From: Plesiocystis pacifica SIR-1 | Lineage (GTDB): Bacteria; Myxococcota_A; Polyangia; Nannocystales; Nannocystaceae | Assembly: GCF_000170895.1 (NCBI RefSeq) | Contig: NZ_ABCS01000080.1 | Span: forward strand, 1-45,510 | Length of the DNA stretch: 45,510 nt | Direction: 5' to 3' | Part shown: positions 7,499 through 17,157 of the stretch, piece after piece | Layout of the letters: the number at the start of each line of letters is the position of its first letter | Numbering within the stretch: the stretch's first letter is position 1 | The notes under the pieces: generated by a model | Seen by the model: only the letters and a program-made list of their open reading frames with translations | What the model was told of the DNA's origin: nothing | Database searches by the model: none | Position numbers and translations under genes: made by a program

Positions 7499-8541
7499 TG
7501 CGCGTGCGCGCGCTGACTCCGATCACCCTCGCGCTCGTGGTCTCGCTCGGCTGCGCCGACTCGTCTGGCGACACGGACGAGGCCGGCGACGAGATCGGGG
7601 TGACGGACACCGAGGAGGGCTCGAGCGAGGACACGACGAGCTCGGACAGCTCCGACACGGTCACGGACACCGACACGAGCGACACGGGCACGGAGTCGAC
7701 CACGGGCATGGAGAGCCTGTGCCCGGCGGACATCGAGGCGGCCTTCCCCGAGGCGTGGATCCACGGGGCCGACTGCGCCTTTGAGCCCGACATCCAGGTC
7801 CACTGGTACGACTCGGACACGGTGATCCTGCGCCAGTCGCTGTGCACCAACTTCGAGGGCCCGTTCATGTTCATGCTGTTCGGGGAGGACGAGGTCCTGC
7901 TCGAGGACACGGGGGCCGGGGGCATCGCCATCGCCGCCACCGTCGACGCCGTGATCGAAGAGTGGCTCGAGGCCAAGGGGCGCGCGAGCATCGAGCGCGT
8001 CGTGGTCAACTCCCACGCCCACGGCGACCACGTCCAGGGCAACGGCCAGTTCGTCGGCCAGCCCAACACGGCGGTGGTCGGGACCTCCGTGTCCGAGGTG
8101 TCGAGCTTCTTCGGCATTCAAAACTGGCGCGACGACATCGCCAGCTACGACCTGGGCGGCCGGGTCATCGACGTGCTGCCGATCCCCGGGCATCAAAACG
8201 CGCACATCGCCTTGTTCGACGCCAGCCGCGGCTGGCTGCTGACCGGCGACACCCTCTACCCCGGGCGCCTGTACATCGCGGACTTCGGCACCTACGTGAC
8301 CTCGATCCAGCGCATGGTCGACTTCGTCGATGGCAAGGAGGTCTGCGCCGTGCTCGGGACCCACGTCGAGATGACGACCACGCCGGGGGTCGACTTCGAG
8401 TTTGGCTCGACCCACCACCCCAACGAGCACGGGCTGTGGCTGGGCCTCGAGCACTTGGTCGAGCTGCGCGACGCCGTGGTCGCGATGAACGGCACGCCCG
8501 CCTACGAAGTCCACGACGACTTCATAATCTATCCGCTTTGA
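7498..8541 (+). CDS. Metallo-beta-lactamase-fold hydrolase, lipoprotein
   Basis: A 347-residue protein. An N-terminal signal ends in SLGC (Cys19), followed by an Asp/Glu/Ser/Thr-rich linker to about residue 70 and then an MBL-fold domain. Metal-binding motifs are visible: H173-A-H175-G-D177-H178, a later His in IPGHQNAH, Asp in LLTGDTLYPGR and a final His in VLGTHVEM. Substrate is unknown; MBL-fold proteins of this outline include lactonases and glyoxalase-II-like enzymes as well as beta-lactamases, so a resistance role should not be assumed. The ATG at 7498 is chosen over the overlapping GTG at 7495 because of the TGATG coupling with the upstream secreted-protein gene. Confidence 0.85.
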   Translation: MRVRALTPITLALVVSLGCADSSGDTDEAGDEIGVTDTEEGSSEDTTSSDSSDTVTDTDTSDTGTESTTGMESLCPADIEAAFPEAWIHGADCAFEPDIQVHWYDSDTVILRQSLCTNFEGPFMFMLFGEDEVLLEDTGAGGIAIAATVDAVIEEWLEAKGRASIERVVVNSHAHGDHVQGNGQFVGQPNTAVVGTSVSEVSSFFGIQNWRDDIASYDLGGRVIDVLPIPGHQNAHIALFDASRGWLLTGDTLYPGRLYIADFGTYVTSIQRMVDFVDGKEVCAVLGTHVEMTTTPGVDFEFGSTHHPNEHGLWLGLEHLVELRDAVVAMNGTPAYEVHDDFIIYPL

Positions 8542-8547
8542 GCTCCC

Positions 8548-8928
8548 TCAGTCGGACCAGCTGCCCAGGAACACGCCGTCGGTGAAGGTGCCGCGGCCCT
8601 TGGCCAGGATCTCGCAGCGGGGCATTCGCTTCGAGAGCGCGAGCAGCTCGGCGTAGACCCTGGCTCGGTCGCCGTTGGCGTGGCGCTCGAGGCTTCGCAG
8701 CGGGACGAGCAGGTTGCGTAGATTCGGGAGCGCGGCGAGCTCGGTGAGCCCGGCGGGGCCGACGGAGGTCTCGTGGAGCTGCAGGTCTTCGAGGCTACGC
8801 ACGGCGGCGAGGTGCGGGGCGCAGGCGTCGGTCAGCAGGTGGTCGTCCTCGAGGTGGGCGCGGCGTTCGGGGAAGAAGTGATCGGCGTCGGGGCCGAGGG
8901 TTTGGCCAAGAACGACGACGGCAGCCAT
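8548..8928 (-). CDS. Small leucine-rich-repeat-like protein
   Basis: A 126-residue protein, no signal peptide. The middle contains two to three leucine-rich repeat-like units (SLEDLQLHETSVGPAGLTEL, then AALPNLRNLLVPLRSLER). This resembles the short LRR-like proteins common in myxobacteria; its partner is unknown. The ATG is preceded at 7 nt by TAGATC. It ends 6 bp from the stop of the convergent MBL lipoprotein gene and is divergent from the RetSat-like gene. A longer antisense frame running to 10449 is an artefact of G+C-rich codon bias. Confidence 0.6.
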   Translation of the reverse strand: MAAVVVLGQTLGPDADHFFPERRAHLEDDHLLTDACAPHLAAVRSLEDLQLHETSVGPAGLTELAALPNLRNLLVPLRSLERHANGDRARVYAELLALSKRMPRCEILAKGRGTFTDGVFLGSWSD

Positions 8929-9012
8929 CACGCCTGATCTAGCATTGCGGCGAGGCTGCGTGGCATTGGCGCCAGGCTGGAAATAACGTCGTTTTTTGGT
9001 ACATCTGTGGCC

Positions 9013-10626
9013 ATGGCCGGGAACAAGATTGGGAGCTCGTACAAGCAGACCGAGGTCGAGGATCGCTGGGACGCGATCGTCGTGGGCTCCGGCCTGGGCG
9101 GGCTGACCTGCGCGGCCTTGCTGACCCGCGCCGGCAAGAAGGTGCTCGTGCTCGAGCGCCACTACGTCATCGGCGGCTTCACCCACGTGTTCAAGCGCAA
9201 GGGCTACGAGTGGGACGTGGGCGTGCACTACGTCGGCGAGGTCCACCGCGAGCGCAGCGTGCTCGGCCAGCTCTTCGACGACGTGACCGGCAAGCAGCTG
9301 AAGTGGGAGAACATGGGCGAGGTCTACGACCGCATCGTGTTCGGGGACGAGGAGTTCCCCTTCCGCGCCGGGGTCCAGAACTTCAAGGACGGGCTGCGCG
9401 AGCACTTCCCCGACGCGGCCGACGGCAAGGCCATCGACGCCTACGTCGACACGGTGTTCGCCGCGTCCAAGGCCGCCCGGGGCTTCTTCGCCGAGAAGGC
9501 CGTCGACGGGATCAAGGGCAAGGTCGCCGGCGGCCTGATGCGCCGGCCCTACATGAAGTTCACCCGCCGCACGACCCACGAGGTGCTCAGCGCCCTGACC
9601 TCGAACCAAAAGCTCATCGGCGTGCTCACCGGGCAGTACGGCGACTACGGCCTGCCGCCCAAGCGCAGCGCTTTTGCCATGCACGCGTCCGTGGCCAAGC
9701 ACTACTTCCAGGGCGGGAATTACCCGGTCGGTGGATCCGTGCGCTTCGCCGAGACCATCGCCCCGGCCATCGAGGCCGGCGGCGGGAAGCTGCTGACCAA
9801 CGCCGAGGTCGCCGAGATCATCCTCGACAAGGGCAAGGCCGTGGGCGTGAAGATGGCCGACGGCCGCGAGCTGCGGGCGCCCATGGTGATCTCCAACGCC
9901 GGGGCCGCGAACACCTACGGCAAGCTGCTGGGCTCCGAGGCCAAGTCCAAGCTCGGCTTTCGCCAGGATCTCGACCGCATCGAGCCCTCGGCTGGGCACC
10001 TGAGCCTCTACATCGGCCTCGAGCACACCGCCGAGGAGCTGGGCCTGCCCCGGGCCAACTACTGGATCTACCCCGACGGCGCCTACGACCACGACCAGAC
10101 CGTGGCCAACTTCCTCGCCGACGAGAGCGCGCCCTTCCCCGTCATCTACGTGTCCTTCCCCAGCGCCAAGGACCCGGACTTCCAGAGCCGCTACCCGGGC
10201 AAGGCGACCATCGAGATCATCACCCTGGCGCCCTGGGAGCGCTTCGCGGACTGGGTCGACAAGCCCTGGCGCAAGCGCGGCGAGGACTACCAGGCCAAGA
10301 AGGACAGGTACGCCGAGCGCATGCTCGAGGTGCTGTTCCGCTACGAGCCCCAGCTGCGCGGCAAGATCGCCTACAGCGAGCTGTCCACGCCCCTGAGCAC
10401 CCGCCACTTCACCGACTACCAGCACGGCGAGATCTACGGGCTCAACCACGACCCGGGGCGCTTCGAGGGCCGCTTTTTGCGGCCGCGCAGCCCCATCCCC
10501 CAGCTCTACCTGACGGGCCAGGACGTGATCACCTGCGGCATCGGGGCGGCCCTGTTCTCGGGCTACCTGACGGCCTCGTCGATCCTCGACCAGAACCTGG
10601 TGATGGACGTGCTCAATCGAGCCTGA
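9013..10626 (+). CDS. FAD-dependent oxidoreductase, all-trans-retinol 13,14-reductase (RetSat)/phytoene desaturase-like
   Basis: A 537-residue flavoprotein. The dinucleotide-binding motif VVGSGLGGLTCAALL is near residues 22-36, followed by LVLERHYVIGGFTHVF and YEWDVGVHYVGEV, which are close to the conserved N-terminus of retinol saturases. A C-terminal FAD contact LTGQDVITCGIGAA is present. RetSat-type enzymes saturate a conjugated double bond in polyenes, so a carotenoid or retinoid-like substrate is plausible but inferred. The start ATG at 9013 has TACATC 7 nt upstream; a GTG at 9007 would add two residues. The 3' end overlaps the convergent MscS gene by 14 bp. Confidence 0.88.
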   Translation: MAGNKIGSSYKQTEVEDRWDAIVVGSGLGGLTCAALLTRAGKKVLVLERHYVIGGFTHVFKRKGYEWDVGVHYVGEVHRERSVLGQLFDDVTGKQLKWENMGEVYDRIVFGDEEFPFRAGVQNFKDGLREHFPDAADGKAIDAYVDTVFAASKAARGFFAEKAVDGIKGKVAGGLMRRPYMKFTRRTTHEVLSALTSNQKLIGVLTGQYGDYGLPPKRSAFAMHASVAKHYFQGGNYPVGGSVRFAETIAPAIEAGGGKLLTNAEVAEIILDKGKAVGVKMADGRELRAPMVISNAGAANTYGKLLGSEAKSKLGFRQDLDRIEPSAGHLSLYIGLEHTAEELGLPRANYWIYPDGAYDHDQTVANFLADESAPFPVIYVSFPSAKDPDFQSRYPGKATIEIITLAPWERFADWVDKPWRKRGEDYQAKKDRYAERMLEVLFRYEPQLRGKIAYSELSTPLSTRHFTDYQHGEIYGLNHDPGRFEGRFLRPRSPIPQLYLTGQDVITCGIGAALFSGYLTASSILDQNLVMDVLNRA

Positions 10627-11473
10627 AGCCCGGCCGCGGCGGGGCGAAGGCGGCGGGCTTGGCCCGGGCCGGGCTCGAAGCGTCGGCGGGCTGGGCCTCG
10701 AGTGAGGCCGCGAGCTCGCGGACGGCGGCCTCGATGACCACGCCCTGCTCGCGCCCGAGGGCGTAGACGTGCACGCGCACCCGGCCGCCGCCGAGGGCCT
10801 CGAGCTCCGGCGGGCGGACCAGCGAGGACCAGTGCGAGGCGAGGGCGGCCTGGCTCAGGGCGCGCAGGGCCGGCGAGGGCTCGAGGGACGCGGGCAGGGC
10901 CAGCTCGAAGCTGTGGCGGTGGGAGCCGGCGCGGGCCTGGGTGCGGACGATGGACTCGCGCGAGAGCTGGCCGTAGGGGATGAACACCTCCTCGCCGGAC
11001 TCGCTCTCGAGGGTCAAAAAGCGGTGCCCGAGGTGGCGGACCACGCCCACGCGGCCGCTCACGATCACCCGATCGCCCTCGCGGCACAGCTCGCCGGCCT
11101 TGATGAACACGCCGTTGACCAGGTCGCGCAGGGTCGCCCAGGACACGCCGATGAGCCCGAAGGTCAGGGCCATCAGGCCCAGGGACACGGGCGTGAACTC
11201 GAGGTGGTCGTCGAGCACGGCCGGGAGCGCGAGCAGCAGGTAGGTGGTCGCGACGACGACCTCGAGCACGGGGCGCAGGCGGATCAGGGTGCGCCGCCGG
11301 CCCTCGCTCATGGGCAGGCGATCGACGAGCCAGCGCAGGCCGCCCATGGCCGTGAACAGGATCAGCCCGCCGAGCACGACGAGGACCAGGCCGAGGCCCG
11401 AGAGGCTGAGGACGTGGAGGTCGCCGAGGCCGACGAGGGCGAGCCCCACTCCGAAGTTCAACCCGAGCGTCAT
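10613..11473 (-). CDS. MscS-family mechanosensitive ion channel
   Basis: A 286-residue membrane protein. Hydrophobic helices fall at about residues 24-45, 66-88 and 94-112; the last continues into the pore-lining-like helix ending LRDLVNGVFIKAGELCREGD. This leads into the MscS beta domain (about 125-172), with DRVIVSGRVGVVRHLGHRFL and EVFIPYGQLSRESI, the usual family signature. MscS channels release solutes when membrane tension rises after hypo-osmotic shock. The start overlaps the stop of the giant SLC12-ATPase gene as ATGA, so the two are translationally coupled and very likely work together in ion or volume balance. The last 14 bp overlap the convergent RetSat-like gene. Confidence 0.88.
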   Translation of the reverse strand: MTLGLNFGVGLALVGLGDLHVLSLSGLGLVLVVLGGLILFTAMGGLRWLVDRLPMSEGRRRTLIRLRPVLEVVVATTYLLLALPAVLDDHLEFTPVSLGLMALTFGLIGVSWATLRDLVNGVFIKAGELCREGDRVIVSGRVGVVRHLGHRFLTLESESGEEVFIPYGQLSRESIVRTQARAGSHRHSFELALPASLEPSPALRALSQAALASHWSSLVRPPELEALGGGRVRVHVYALGREQGVVIEAAVRELAASLEAQPADASSPARAKPAAFAPPRPGFRLD

Positions 11474-14400
11474 GCCAGGTACCCCCGCTCACGCAGCTTG
11501 GCCACGAGCAGGTGGTGCACGTAGCGGTTGATCTCGATGGCGCCCTGCTTGCCCTCGACCAGCAAGCCCGCGCGCAGCAGAGCGTCGAGGCCGTGCTCGA
11601 GCTCCTGGGCGTCGAGGCCGGTGACCCGAGCGAGGCGGGCGCGAGTCAGGCGCTTGTGGACGCAAAACTGGAGCAGCAGGGCGATCCAGTCGAGGTGCAG
11701 GTCGTCGAACACGGCGGCCTCGGGCCGGGTCGGGCGGCGCAGCTGCAGGGCCTCGCCGTCGACGGCGTCGACGTGGGTGATCCAGCTTTGCAAGGCCACG
11801 CCGACGTAGCCCGAGGAGAACTCGAACAGGTCCGTGAACAGCCGGGCCTTGTTCCACGCCGGCAGCTCGTCCTCGTCGCGCTCGTCGAGGGCGTAGCGCA
11901 TGCCCGTGGAGCGGTGGCGGATCTCGATGATGTCCTTGAGCTGCTCGGCGGGCACGGGCCGGCACTCGACCACGGCCAGGGCCTGGTCGGCCAGGGGCAC
12001 GAAGCGGTCGATGAAGCAAAAGGCGTGCACGTTGAGCTCGAGCACGAACAGCAGGCGGTCGCCCCAGCGGGCGATGAGCTCGATGAGCTTGGTCAGCACG
12101 GCCGAGCCCCCGGGGCTGCGCTCCCACCACAGCTCGAGGTCGTGGATGAGGATCACCGAGCCCGCGGGCGCGGCCCCGAGGATCTGGTCCCAGTCCCGGG
12201 CGCCGTCTCCGGTCACGCCGAGCTCCTTGGCCAGGCGCGACTGGAACAGCCCGAGCTCCGCCGAGCCGCCCCGGGGCGGGAGCAGGCTGTACTTGTTGCG
12301 CTTGTCGAACAGCTGGCGCACGGCGTAGCGGGCCAGGGAGCTCTTGCCGCTGTGGGGCTCGCCGACGATGACCAGGGCGCCCGCGCGCCCGCGCTTCCAG
12401 TTGCGCACGGCGAGGTTGAGCTCCTCGAGCTCGGCCTCGCGCCCGACCCAAAACTCGACGCTGACCCGGGACTGGCCGAGGAAGGGCTGGGAGTAGAAGA
12501 AGGGCAGGGCGTCGAGGATCTCGGGCCTGGGGCTGTTGGCGTTGACGACCGCGAGGCTGCGCTCGACGAGGCGGCCCCCGGTCGCCCCGAGCACCTCGCG
12601 CTGGCTCTCGCGGACCTCGAGCACGCTCGCGGACCAGCGGTAGAGCAGCTGGACCAGGGCCTCGCGGGACAGGCCCTGGGCCCAGCGGGTCGCGCCGCCC
12701 AGGCGCGAGAGCGCCGTCCCGCCGCCTTGCTCGTGGCGGACGTACTGCTTGAAGCTGTCCTCGGAGCCGGTGATCGCGTAGGCCTCGGTGCGGTCGAGGA
12801 CCTTGCCCAGCTGCACGTCGATGCCCTCGCCGAGGGCGGGGACGAGGGCGCGCAGCTGCTCGAGCTCGGCGTCGATGCGGCCGATGCCGTTGTCGAGCAC
12901 CGGGCCCATGCGCGCGGCGAGGGGGCTCTGGGCGCCCTCGCCCTCGTCCTCGTCCTCGTCGGCGTTGGGGCCCTCGGCGTCGGTGTTGTGCTCGCCGAGC
13001 TCGCGCTCGTGCTCGTACTCGGACAGGTTGAAGGACAGCAGGTGGAGCACGTCCTGGGCCACGCCCACGGCGCGCTGCTCGGCCATGGCCACGCGCGAGG
13101 CGTGCTCGCGCAGGCCGCTGAGGAACTCGGCCTGGACCAGGAAGTCGGCCAGGCGGCGCAGGGACACGGTCAGCACCTCGCTGTCCTCGAAGGGGTGCTC
13201 CTCGAGGTGGGTGAAGGCGTCGTCGCCGATGACCTCGATGGCGTCGGGGAGCTCGGTGCTCGCGGCCTGGACCTCGCGGGCGAGGTCCTCGACGAGCTTC
13301 TTGTCGTCGAACTCCGAGCGCAGCTCCTGGCCGAGCTTGGTGGGCGAGAAGCTCGGGGCCTCGCTGGCCTCGGCGTCTTCGCCCGCGCCCTCGCTGGCGG
13401 GGGCCTCGAGGGCCGCGCGGTACTCGACCAGGGACGCGCGCAGACTTTCGTAGCCCCGGACCACGCCGCCTTGGATGGACTGGGCGGCGGCGTCCTTGCT
13501 GCGCTCGACGATGGCCCGCAGGCGGTGCTGGAAGCCGGCGTTGTGCAGCTCGAGGGCGGCGCGGGCGAGGACCAGCTTGCGGTTGCGTCGCCAGTGCCCG
13601 GCGACCTCGAGCAGGGCCTGGTCGAGGCCCTCGCTGCCGGGGGGCAGGCGACGGCTGCGGCGGATGACCGCGGGCGCGTCGAGGCGGTCGATGTCGTTGG
13701 CGAAGCTCTGGGCCGCGGTCCGGGCCGCGCGGGCGAGGGCGTCGCGGCTCTGCTCGGCGCGCTTGAGGGTCCGCCCGCCGAGCTTCTCGAGGCGCTCGAG
13801 GACCAGGTCGCGGCGCTCGTCGATGCGCGCGGCCAGCTCGCGCTTGGCTCGCTCGTGGGCGTCGAGCTTGGGGGCCTCGCCCTCGCCTTGCTCGTCCTTG
13901 CCCGACTTGTTCGCCGGCCGGGCCGAGGGCGGGGGCAGCTCGAGCAGGCGCAGGGCGAACTCGTCGAGGGCGTGGCGGGCCTCGGAGATCGAGCGCCCGA
14001 GCTCGAGCACGGCCTGGTAGGAGTCGACGGCCATGTCCTCGAGCACGCCGCTGAGGGTCGGCAGGTTGCGCCCGCGCAGGTAGTGGGCGTAGAGGGGCGC
14101 GACGCTCAACGAGTAGCTCAGCTGGCTGCCCTGGAGCAGGTGGCGGCGACGCAGGCGACGCTTGACCCGGCGCAGGGCGGGGCTGTCCTCGGGCTCGAGC
14201 TCGAGCACGCTCGGATCGCGGGTCACCGTCAGCGTCTTCGGGGCCTCGCGCTCGAGCTCGACCGAGCGCTCGATCCACCCCTCGATGCGGTGCTCGAGGG
14301 CGTCGACCTGGGCCGCGAGGCGGTCGGTCTCGAACTCCGAGAGGATCCGCCGGGCCTGGAACAGGAAGCCGCTTTGGACCTTGTTGAGCTGCTTGCGCTG

Positions 14401-16968
14401 GCGGATCGCCGCGCGCTCGCGCAGGGCCTTGCCGAGCTGGTCGAAGGCCCGCTCGACGACCCCGCGCAGCTGCTCGATGAGCGCGGCGTCGTGGCTGTAG
14501 ATCAGGCCCACGCACTCGCTGTGGAACTCGGCCGCGAGCTCGTCGAGGGCCGTCGACAGGTCGCGGGCGGCGACGCCGAGCTCGGGGGGCTCGGGGGCGC
14601 GCAGGGGCGCGAGGGAGCCGGCCTCGAAGGCGACCTCGGCGATGCCCTCGAGGTTGATCAGCTTGCTCGACTCGCGCCGCTCCTTGACGACCTGGAGCAC
14701 GCTCGGGAAGCGGCTCGAGGCCCGGCACATCAGCACGCTGCCGATGTCCCCGAACAGGTCGTCGAGCTCGGCGATCTGCTCGCGGTCCTTGGCCAGGCTG
14801 CGGTTGGGCAGGCCCATGACGACCAGGTCCGCCGAGGCGCTCTCTTGGCGCACCCAGTCGCGCAGCGGCCGGTTGCCGATGGCGTTGTTGAGCACCTTGA
14901 CCGTGGCCTGGACGCGGGCGTCGGCCAAGGCCCGCTGGGCCGACTTGAACAGCGCGTCGCCCCGGCTGGGGTCGTCGTTGAGCAGCAAGAAGCGGACTTG
15001 GGAGCGGCGCCAGTCGTCGGTCAACGACAGGAAGCGGACCAGGTTGAGGCTGAGCTCGAAGCTGCCCCGGCTGGGCGTCCACCACAGGTCGACGTGGCTG
15101 CGGTCGCCGAAGTCCCGGGTCGGGTCGCGGGCCAGCAGCAGCACGTTGTAGTCGAGCTCGACGAGGGCGTCGACGGTCTCGGCGAAGCCGGCCTCGCCGT
15201 GGCGGTGCTCGCCCCAGTTCATCAGCACGGTGTTGGGCTCGAGGCCCGCGAAGCCGTGGAAGCGGGCGATGGCCTGGGCCGTGCCCCAGGGGTCCTCGGT
15301 CTCGAGCCGGCGCTCGAACATCCCGGCGACGGTGGTCTCCTCGCCCAGGTTGCCGCGCAGCGAGCCGCCCGCGCCCCGCCGCCGCGCCCGGCGGATCGCC
15401 GAGTGCTCCATGCTCTGGCTGCCGTCGACGCTGAGCTCCTCGCCCTTGCCCTCGTCCTCCTCCTCGCGCTTGGCGTCCTTGGGCGTGCGCAGGCGGAAGT
15501 CCGTGAGCACGCCGCGATCGCGGATCAGGTCCATGCCGAAGCCCAGCAAGACGCCGCGGTCCTGGAGCTCGCGCCAGCTCAGGGCGATGACGTTGGGCCG
15601 CCAGTTGCGCTGCTCGCCGCCGTCGCCGTGCTGCAGCTGCTCGAGGCCCCAGCGGACCAGCGAGGACCACACCCCCTCCCAGGTGTCGCCGGACTCGAGG
15701 GCCAGCTCGCGGCGCTTGAGCACGAAAAAGAGCAGGCCGAAGACCAGCGTCGCGCCGATCGTCGCCGGCAGGTCGAGCTGAATCATCATCAGCACGCAGA
15801 CCAGCGCTCCGATCACGCTGACCGTGCGGGGGATGCGGAACTCGGGGCGGAAGTCCGTGCTCGCCCAGCTCTCGATGGCGCAGCTGAGGTTCAGGAAGCC
15901 GTAGGTCGCGATGAAGAAGATCGAGACCACCCGGGCGATGACGTCGAGCTCACCGATGAGGATGCCGGCCTCGCCGATGAGGAAGGCGACCATCAGCGCG
16001 CGGCGCGGCTCGTTGTCCTTGCCGTGGCCCTTGGCGAAGAACACCGGGGTGACCCGGTCCGCCGACAGGGCCTGGAGGATGCGCGGCGCGCCCAGGATGC
16101 TGCCCAGGCCGGAGCTGAGCGTCGCGCCCCAGATGCCGCCGACCACCGCGTAGGAGCCCAGGCCCCACAGCGACTCGCTCGAGATGTCGACCAGGATGTT
16201 GGTGTTGTTGAGCAGGCCGTCGGTGGGGATCTTCCAGGCCAGGAAGATGGCGAGCGTGACGTACACGACCAGGCCCACGCTGATCGCCGCCATGGTCCCG
16301 ACGGGGATCGAGCGCTTGGGGTCGCGCAGGTCCCCGGACATGTTCACGCCGGCGGTGAAGCCGGTGACCGCCGGGAAGAAGATCCCGAAGATCACGGCGA
16401 TGGGCTCGGCGCCCTCGGGGGCCGTCAGGTGCATGCCCGCGGTTGGAGGCGCGGTCGGAGACAGGCCGATGGCGAACAGCGAGGCCGCGATCAGCCCGAG
16501 GATCACGTACTGGGTCTTGATCGCGAAGCTCGTGCTGATCAGCGTCACGACGGTCAGCGCGATGATCGTGCCGGTCCCGTAGATGCGGATGTTGTCGATG
16601 GTCGGCTCGATCTCCCAGTAGGCCAGGAAGCTCTCGCAAAAGCCGATCACGTAGAGGGAGATCGAGAACGAGAGGCCGACGAACAGGGCCAGGCCGAGGG
16701 TGCCGCCGATCGGCAGGCCCAGGGAGCGGGACACGATGTAGTAGGGCCCGCCCGCGCCGACCTTCTTGTCCGTGGCGATCGAGGAGATCGACAGGCCGGT
16801 GCTCACCGAGATGATGTGCGCGGCGGCGATGACCCCGAGCGCCACCCACAGGCCGCCGTTGCCGACGACCCAGGGGAGGCGCAGATACATGATCACGCCC
16901 AGGATGGTCAGGATCGAAGGCGTGAAAACACCGCCGAAGGTGCCGAACTTGGTGCTCTTGTTGGCCAT
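11470..16968 (-). CDS. SLC12-type cation-chloride cotransporter fused to long helical region and P-loop ATPase
   Basis: A 1832-residue protein. Residues 1-420 are an APC-fold permease with about 12 helices and SLC12-like landmarks (FGTFGGVFTPSILTILGVIMYLR at the N-terminus, VTGFTAGVNMSGDLRDP near 201-217). Residues 450-770 match the SLC12 cytosolic domain: NWRPNVIAL at 455-463, NTVLMNWG at 579-586, DLWWTPSRGSFELSLNLVRF at about 627-646. Residues 800-1490 are highly charged and helical, broken by acidic linkers near 1018-1035 and 1325-1346. Residues 1505-1832 form a P-loop ATPase with Walker A GEPHSGKS (1536-1543) and Walker B-like VILIHDLE (1605-1612), ending in a winged-helix-like segment. 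Known SLC12 proteins end after the cytosolic domain. ATP-dependent gating or regulation is inferred. The frame is intact throughout. Stop and MscS start overlap. Confidence 0.9.
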   Translation of the reverse strand: MANKSTKFGTFGGVFTPSILTILGVIMYLRLPWVVGNGGLWVALGVIAAAHIISVSTGLSISSIATDKKVGAGGPYYIVSRSLGLPIGGTLGLALFVGLSFSISLYVIGFCESFLAYWEIEPTIDNIRIYGTGTIIALTVVTLISTSFAIKTQYVILGLIAASLFAIGLSPTAPPTAGMHLTAPEGAEPIAVIFGIFFPAVTGFTAGVNMSGDLRDPKRSIPVGTMAAISVGLVVYVTLAIFLAWKIPTDGLLNNTNILVDISSESLWGLGSYAVVGGIWGATLSSGLGSILGAPRILQALSADRVTPVFFAKGHGKDNEPRRALMVAFLIGEAGILIGELDVIARVVSIFFIATYGFLNLSCAIESWASTDFRPEFRIPRTVSVIGALVCVLMMIQLDLPATIGATLVFGLLFFVLKRRELALESGDTWEGVWSSLVRWGLEQLQHGDGGEQRNWRPNVIALSWRELQDRGVLLGFGMDLIRDRGVLTDFRLRTPKDAKREEEDEGKGEELSVDGSQSMEHSAIRRARRRGAGGSLRGNLGEETTVAGMFERRLETEDPWGTAQAIARFHGFAGLEPNTVLMNWGEHRHGEAGFAETVDALVELDYNVLLLARDPTRDFGDRSHVDLWWTPSRGSFELSLNLVRFLSLTDDWRRSQVRFLLLNDDPSRGDALFKSAQRALADARVQATVKVLNNAIGNRPLRDWVRQESASADLVVMGLPNRSLAKDREQIAELDDLFGDIGSVLMCRASSRFPSVLQVVKERRESSKLINLEGIAEVAFEAGSLAPLRAPEPPELGVAARDLSTALDELAAEFHSECVGLIYSHDAALIEQLRGVVERAFDQLGKALRERAAIRQRKQLNKVQSGFLFQARRILSEFETDRLAAQVDALEHRIEGWIERSVELEREAPKTLTVTRDPSVLELEPEDSPALRRVKRRLRRRHLLQGSQLSYSLSVAPLYAHYLRGRNLPTLSGVLEDMAVDSYQAVLELGRSISEARHALDEFALRLLELPPPSARPANKSGKDEQGEGEAPKLDAHERAKRELAARIDERRDLVLERLEKLGGRTLKRAEQSRDALARAARTAAQSFANDIDRLDAPAVIRRSRRLPPGSEGLDQALLEVAGHWRRNRKLVLARAALELHNAGFQHRLRAIVERSKDAAAQSIQGGVVRGYESLRASLVEYRAALEAPASEGAGEDAEASEAPSFSPTKLGQELRSEFDDKKLVEDLAREVQAASTELPDAIEVIGDDAFTHLEEHPFEDSEVLTVSLRRLADFLVQAEFLSGLREHASRVAMAEQRAVGVAQDVLHLLSFNLSEYEHERELGEHNTDAEGPNADEDEDEGEGAQSPLAARMGPVLDNGIGRIDAELEQLRALVPALGEGIDVQLGKVLDRTEAYAITGSEDSFKQYVRHEQGGGTALSRLGGATRWAQGLSREALVQLLYRWSASVLEVRESQREVLGATGGRLVERSLAVVNANSPRPEILDALPFFYSQPFLGQSRVSVEFWVGREAELEELNLAVRNWKRGRAGALVIVGEPHSGKSSLARYAVRQLFDKRNKYSLLPPRGGSAELGLFQSRLAKELGVTGDGARDWDQILGAAPAGSVILIHDLELWWERSPGGSAVLTKLIELIARWGDRLLFVLELNVHAFCFIDRFVPLADQALAVVECRPVPAEQLKDIIEIRHRSTGMRYALDERDEDELPAWNKARLFTDLFEFSSGYVGVALQSWITHVDAVDGEALQLRRPTRPEAAVFDDLHLDWIALLLQFCVHKRLTRARLARVTGLDAQELEHGLDALLRAGLLVEGKQGAIEINRYVHHLLVAKLRERGYLA

Positions 16969-17145
16969 GCGGCGCTGGAGTCACTGTACCGGTGGCGGCG
17001 GCGGGCCGACAGCCCAAGGCGCGCACGCGCTGAGCTGGCGTTCAGCCTCACCAACTCGGCAGGTCACCCAGGGGCGAGCCCGATGGCTGGGCCGTGGCTC
17101 CGCGTGACTCTCATGGGGGGCCCTCGATGGGGCTGCCCGGCCTGT

Positions 17146-17151
17146 TACATA
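17146..17151 (+). promoter_or_regulatory. Putative leaderless -10 element (TACATA)
   Basis: TACATA ends 6 nt before the ATG at 17158; there is no Shine-Dalgarno. Confidence 0.4.
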
Positions 17152-17157
17152 CGGGGT

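Noticed and set aside
7498..8541. Beta-lactamase resistance gene
   Set aside because: Only the general MBL fold and metal motif are supported; the lipoprotein context and sequence outside the motif do not indicate a lactamase.
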